A stretch of DNA of 64,000 bases. Origin: Bullera alba (lineage: Eukaryota > Basidiomycota > Tremellomycetes > Tremellales > Bulleraceae). The notes under the pieces were generated by a model. That model did no database searches. It worked only from the letters and a program-made list of their open reading frames with translations, and was not told where the DNA came from. The position numbers and the translations under genes are program-made. The stretch spans positions 934,586 to 998,585 of the forward strand of contig BCIX01000004.1 of assembly GCA_001600095.1 (NCBI GenBank). The letters are read 5' to 3'. Shown piece by piece: positions 59,209 through 64,000 of the stretch (position 1 is the first letter of the stretch; the number at the start of each line of letters is the position of its first letter).

Positions 59209-59556
59209 TGCGCTATGCCTAAGGAGCCAGTGTACAATGTAAAGACATACTTGAGCAGCAGTACTAGCGCCTCTGCACATGTATTGTCTCTGGCTAGTGG
59301 CTACGTATATAGTCGGCCTACTAAATTACTACTTTACCTCAGAGGCTCAGCCTCGTTTCAGCATGCAGCATACGCGTTCCCCGACGGCCGGTTAATTCGG
59401 TTGCTGGTGTCTGAGTCTGCCGATCAGAAAGTTGGCGTGCGGCAGTGTCCCGATGTATGATTGATACCTGGCATCACTGTGTCACACAAATGTTGCAGTA
59501 CACGATGGGCTCAAGGCATACAGGATATAGCAGTTATCGACTGTCAGCATGGCTGG
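59209..59556. other. Spacer between the duplicated acyltransferases
   Basis: 348 bases hold the copy-A promoter and the copy-B 3' UTR. No gene was seen, and no obvious extension of the duplication into this spacer is visible. Confidence 0.5.
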
Positions 59557-60982
59557 CTAGTATGCTTGTTTTCGAAACAACGAGGTCGCTCCTGTAAGGA
59601 CCCCGAGGAAGCCGAACCCCATACCGCCAAATGCTGCGAGGTGATCATACCACGAGAGCTGTCTGACAGGGACTACTTCCCTCGCATCTTCTTCTCCTTT
59701 GAAGTGCTGTTCGCGGAAGAAACATGTGAGACGCTCCTCTTTGGCCGTCCACAGCTTCCGAAGCCATAACTCAAATGCCCGAGCTTCTTCTTTGGTGGCC
59801 AGATCGGATGACTCTGATGACAAGGAGGGTATCTCGGAATTGGGGGAGGCCAGATTTGAGTACAAGTGAAGATGAATGTGGACAGTCGGAGGAGGGACTG
59901 AGCGAAAGAAGACTGATGGCAAGCCGTACCTGTCCGTTAGCACGAGGTGGGCGGTGGTACTCACCAATTCTGCGGGTACTTGCCAAACGGGACGCCCGGG
60001 TAACCGATTGTCACATCGAGCAGCTTTAGGTCGGGTATCTCGGGAAGGAGCGTTCGTAGGCAGAATAGGAGCCCTGTCGAACGGGGATGAAGAACGGTCA
60101 CAAAGTCGTCCTGCGTAGAGTCAGCAACCGGGTTTGACACGGACAGAGACATGCCAAGGACTGACCACCTGTTCCCGCTCGGCGTATTTGACACTCTTGA
60201 CTCTCTCTTCGTCGCTGGTGATCGTACCTTCGGGAAAGATGAGTAGCCACAAGGGTGATCGCTGTTTCCGGTGGGATTTCGAGAGGAGGGTGGAACCTTC
60301 CTGACTGCGAGGACTGTCCACCTCTTTCGCGTCTTTTGCTAACGCCTGCAATGACTCGGTCAAGTGTTCTCGATCGGCCGTCCAGGATCGGTGCATGAAG
60401 ATGAATTTGTAGTTACGCTGGGATCAGCTCGGCTATATTGTGATAACTCACCATGCCCCAGCCGATGATAGGCACCCTCTTTAGACTGGCCTTGAGCAGA
60501 ATGACAATTCCTTTTGAGTGCCCGGCGTACGAGCTAAGAATCCATAGGTACATCCAGTCCAGGTAAGCCTGATGATTGGCGATCACCACCAAGCGATCGG
60601 GCAGATTGATTTTCGTTACCTGGCCACTGGCATCTCGTTCGACCAAGTCGGTGATAGACGGTGGAGTGTCGGTGGTGAGCACTAGGGAGGTGGGTCCAAA
60701 CATGACGGTAATGACGATCACTTGGCGTCAGCTACAATTTGGAAGATGCTACTCACAGAAGTTGGCAAAGCCCGCTTTCGAGTATCCGATCCCTGCATCG
60801 AAACATTGTCGACCAACGCCAAACGGAATCAGCAGCAAGGATGTGGCGAGGACGTGTACGATGAAGTGTCCGACTAGCACCAAGTTGACGACCAGCGGGA
60901 AGAAGACCTTTGAGAATATCGGCCCATGACTCGGTCGGTCCGCGATCGGAATGGTGTACAAGGGAGCCGAGGAGTCTGGCAT
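59557..60982 (-). CDS. LPLAT/AGPAT-type acyltransferase, tandem copy B
   Basis: Five exons (60757-60982, 60452-60720, 60166-60417, 59965-60110, 59557-59929) give 421 aa. The first four exons have exactly the lengths of copy A (226, 269, 252, 146 nt). The catalytic NHQAYLDW and FPEGTITSDEER are identical to copy A. Protein divergence is greatest in the first membrane span and in the final 20 residues (FLGVLTGATSLFRKQAY). The first intron uses an AAG acceptor. Both copies look intact, so sub-functionalisation is possible. Confidence 0.9.
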
Positions 60983-61799
60983 GTCGGTGAGCTATACAGG
61001 CGTGGTGAGAATAGACTGGAGCTTCCAGCACTCTGCGCGCAATGTACGATCGGTCTGTAAGTCCAGTTGGGTCTTCGAGGCCAAGGTGCGCGGCTTCCAG
61101 CTTCTTTCTAGTAGCCGTACCCACTTCAGGATCCGCTTGCTGACAGTGCCAAAAGTACAAAGAAAGGGGCTGCGAAAGGCAAATCGTTTTGTCCATGTGC
61201 TTGCTCTTTTCTCTCTTAAAGTATAGTCCTCGGCTTCGCTCAAATTGAAAGGAAGGATTGCAGGGGAGTCAAAGGAGGAGGTATCGAGTACTTACATTCT
61301 CACATGAACCTGGTCGTACGTAGAAGATGCCACGAGACGAGACCCCCTTCACTCTCCTTTACTCCCATTTCATGCTTCCTTTCTTCTCTCTCCACACTAC
61401 TCCTGAGTCTTCCCCGGGGACGGCTCTGGAGTATATGCTGTTTCATGGCGTGTGCGAGGATAGTGAAGAGAAGGAAGCCGAAGAGATACTGACAGGAGCA
61501 AGTCGTACTAGAGAGTCAAGCTGAAGAGGGACCGGCTGAGAAACATTACATAATAAGTATCGTACTGACGACAACGACCTTTGCGTGATAACCTCGGCCG
61601 TCGACGTCCCAGAGGCCAAGTACGCAGTCTAACCCCTCTGTGCTACAGTAGGACTTCGAGAGCCCTCGACTCCAGACAAGAAGACAGGTGTTACCACACT
61701 GGGCAAATGACCGATTTGATCGCCTCATCAATTCCAAGCGCTCAGCTAGTTTACATACATGTACACGTCGGAGAATACAACGATAGAAGCAACGCTGGA
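60983..61799. other. Intergenic, no gene seen
   Basis: About 820 bases lie between the copy-B start and the ESA1 stop. They hold the copy-B promoter and the ESA1 3' UTR. Frames found here do not splice or match anything I know. Confidence 0.5.
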
Positions 61800-63490
<1,691 letters not shown>

Positions 63491-63722
63491 CGCGGGCAAA
63501 GAGGATGGAGTGTGGTTGTTGTACAAAGTATAATGTCAAGATTGACGTTTTGATTCTTCACTTGAATTGGAACTGGCGTCAACACGAGCGGAATCAAATC
63601 TCGAACAACCTGAAGCTGCAGCTTGCTGGCTGCTGCGGCTGCATCTACGATCTATGACGACAAACTCACCGCCATGGGCTGCATACTACTACCATGTCTG
63701 CGTGCCTCTCCTACAACTGTAG
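63491..63722. promoter_or_regulatory. Bidirectional promoter ESA1/RGP1
   Basis: Only 232 bases separate the two divergent start codons. The TAG directly before the RGP1 ATG could be the acceptor of a 5'-UTR intron. Confidence 0.4.
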
Positions 63723-64000
63723 ATGACGTTCTTCCCGTCGGCGAGCAGCTCCTCTGCAGTTGCCGCGCCCAACATCGAAGTCTCGGTCACACCATCAGCG
63801 TCGGCTTACTACGCCGGAGATGTGTTTGCAGCTACGATACGATTCCGCAATACCCGCTCAACGTCGACCGTGGATGGGGTCATACCCGAAGAGAGATATC
63901 AACGGAAGCGGAAGATTGGATTGAGGATTCCACAGACTCGCACTCTAGACTCGCCGTACAGCCCCGGGGCGAACCCGGACCACCGAGCGTCAGGATGGCC
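63723..64000 (+). CDS. RGP1: Rgp1-like subunit of the Ric1-Rgp1 GEF (5' end only)
   Basis: The frame starts MTFFPSASSSSAVAAPN and reads IEVSVTPSASAYYAGDVFAA then TIRFRNTR. This matches the arrestin-like N-terminus of Rgp1 (I recall IEV.V.PS.SAYFAGE.F...I.F.NT). Rgp1 with Ric1 activates Ypt6/Rab6 at the Golgi. The frame stays open to the window edge (92 codons). Confidence 0.7.
   Translation, partial: MTFFPSASSSSAVAAPNIEVSVTPSASAYYAGDVFAATIRFRNTRSTSTVDGVIPEERYQRKRKIGLRIPQTRTLDSPYSPGANPDHRASGW

Overview
The window is nuclear DNA from a basidiomycete fungus, most likely a tremellomycete yeast (Cryptococcus/Kwoniella/Tremella relatives). The evidence is very dense, very short introns (mostly 35-60 nt, GTGAGT or GTAAGT donors, CTGAC/CTAAC-like branch sites a few bases before AG), several micro-exons, compact intergenic spaces, and a gene set that includes ERG6, a GH5_12 glycosidase, a basidiomycete-type carotenoid oxygenase, IQGAP and a MYST acetyltransferase. 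Exon boundaries were worked out by hand from splice signals and from reading-frame closure. I read 30 protein-coding loci. No rRNA, tRNA, CRISPR array or complete classical transposon was recognised.

Left part (1-9 kb). A partial acidic nuclear-type protein runs off the left edge. Next, on the minus strand, is a large tyrosine-recombinase gene of the DUF3435/Crypton/Starship-captain type. Immediately upstream of it lies the 5' part of a mitochondrial phosphate carrier gene (MIR1) whose homology stops abruptly inside exon 3. A near-identical 17-nt direct repeat sits at that breakpoint. This is the most accessory-looking region. It is followed by a PalI/SUR7-family membrane protein, a protein-L-isoaspartate methyltransferase and a probable broken gene at 8.6 kb.

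Middle part (10-46 kb). PQ-loop transporter; two uncharacterised proteins; proteasome beta1 (PRE3); histidinol-phosphate aminotransferase (HIS5); an STK32/YANK-like kinase; mitochondrial ribosomal protein uL13; carotenoid oxygenase; GH5_12 steryl-glucoside or glucosylceramide beta-glucosidase; DUF2237 protein; ERG6; an uncharacterised coiled-coil protein; NOP14; VPS34; tafazzin (TAZ1); RBX1; and a Zn2Cys6 transcription factor. Carotenoid oxygenase, GH5_12 and ERG6 form a small isoprenoid/sterol-flavoured neighbourhood (23-31.5 kb).

Right part (46-64 kb). IQGAP (16 exons, about 13 IQ motifs); SPB1; an uncharacterised acidic protein; two tandemly duplicated LPLAT/AGPAT-type acyltransferases with the same exon plan; ESA1; and the 5' end of RGP1.

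Functional themes: ribosome biogenesis (NOP14, SPB1), membrane lipid and vesicle biology (ERG6, TAZ1, VPS34, two LPLATs, RGP1), protein turnover (PRE3, RBX1, PIMT) and chromatin/transcription (ESA1, Zn2Cys6 factor). Several divergent pairs share short bidirectional promoters containing perfect palindromes: an E-box between NOP14 and VPS34, and a 20-bp palindrome upstream of ERG6.
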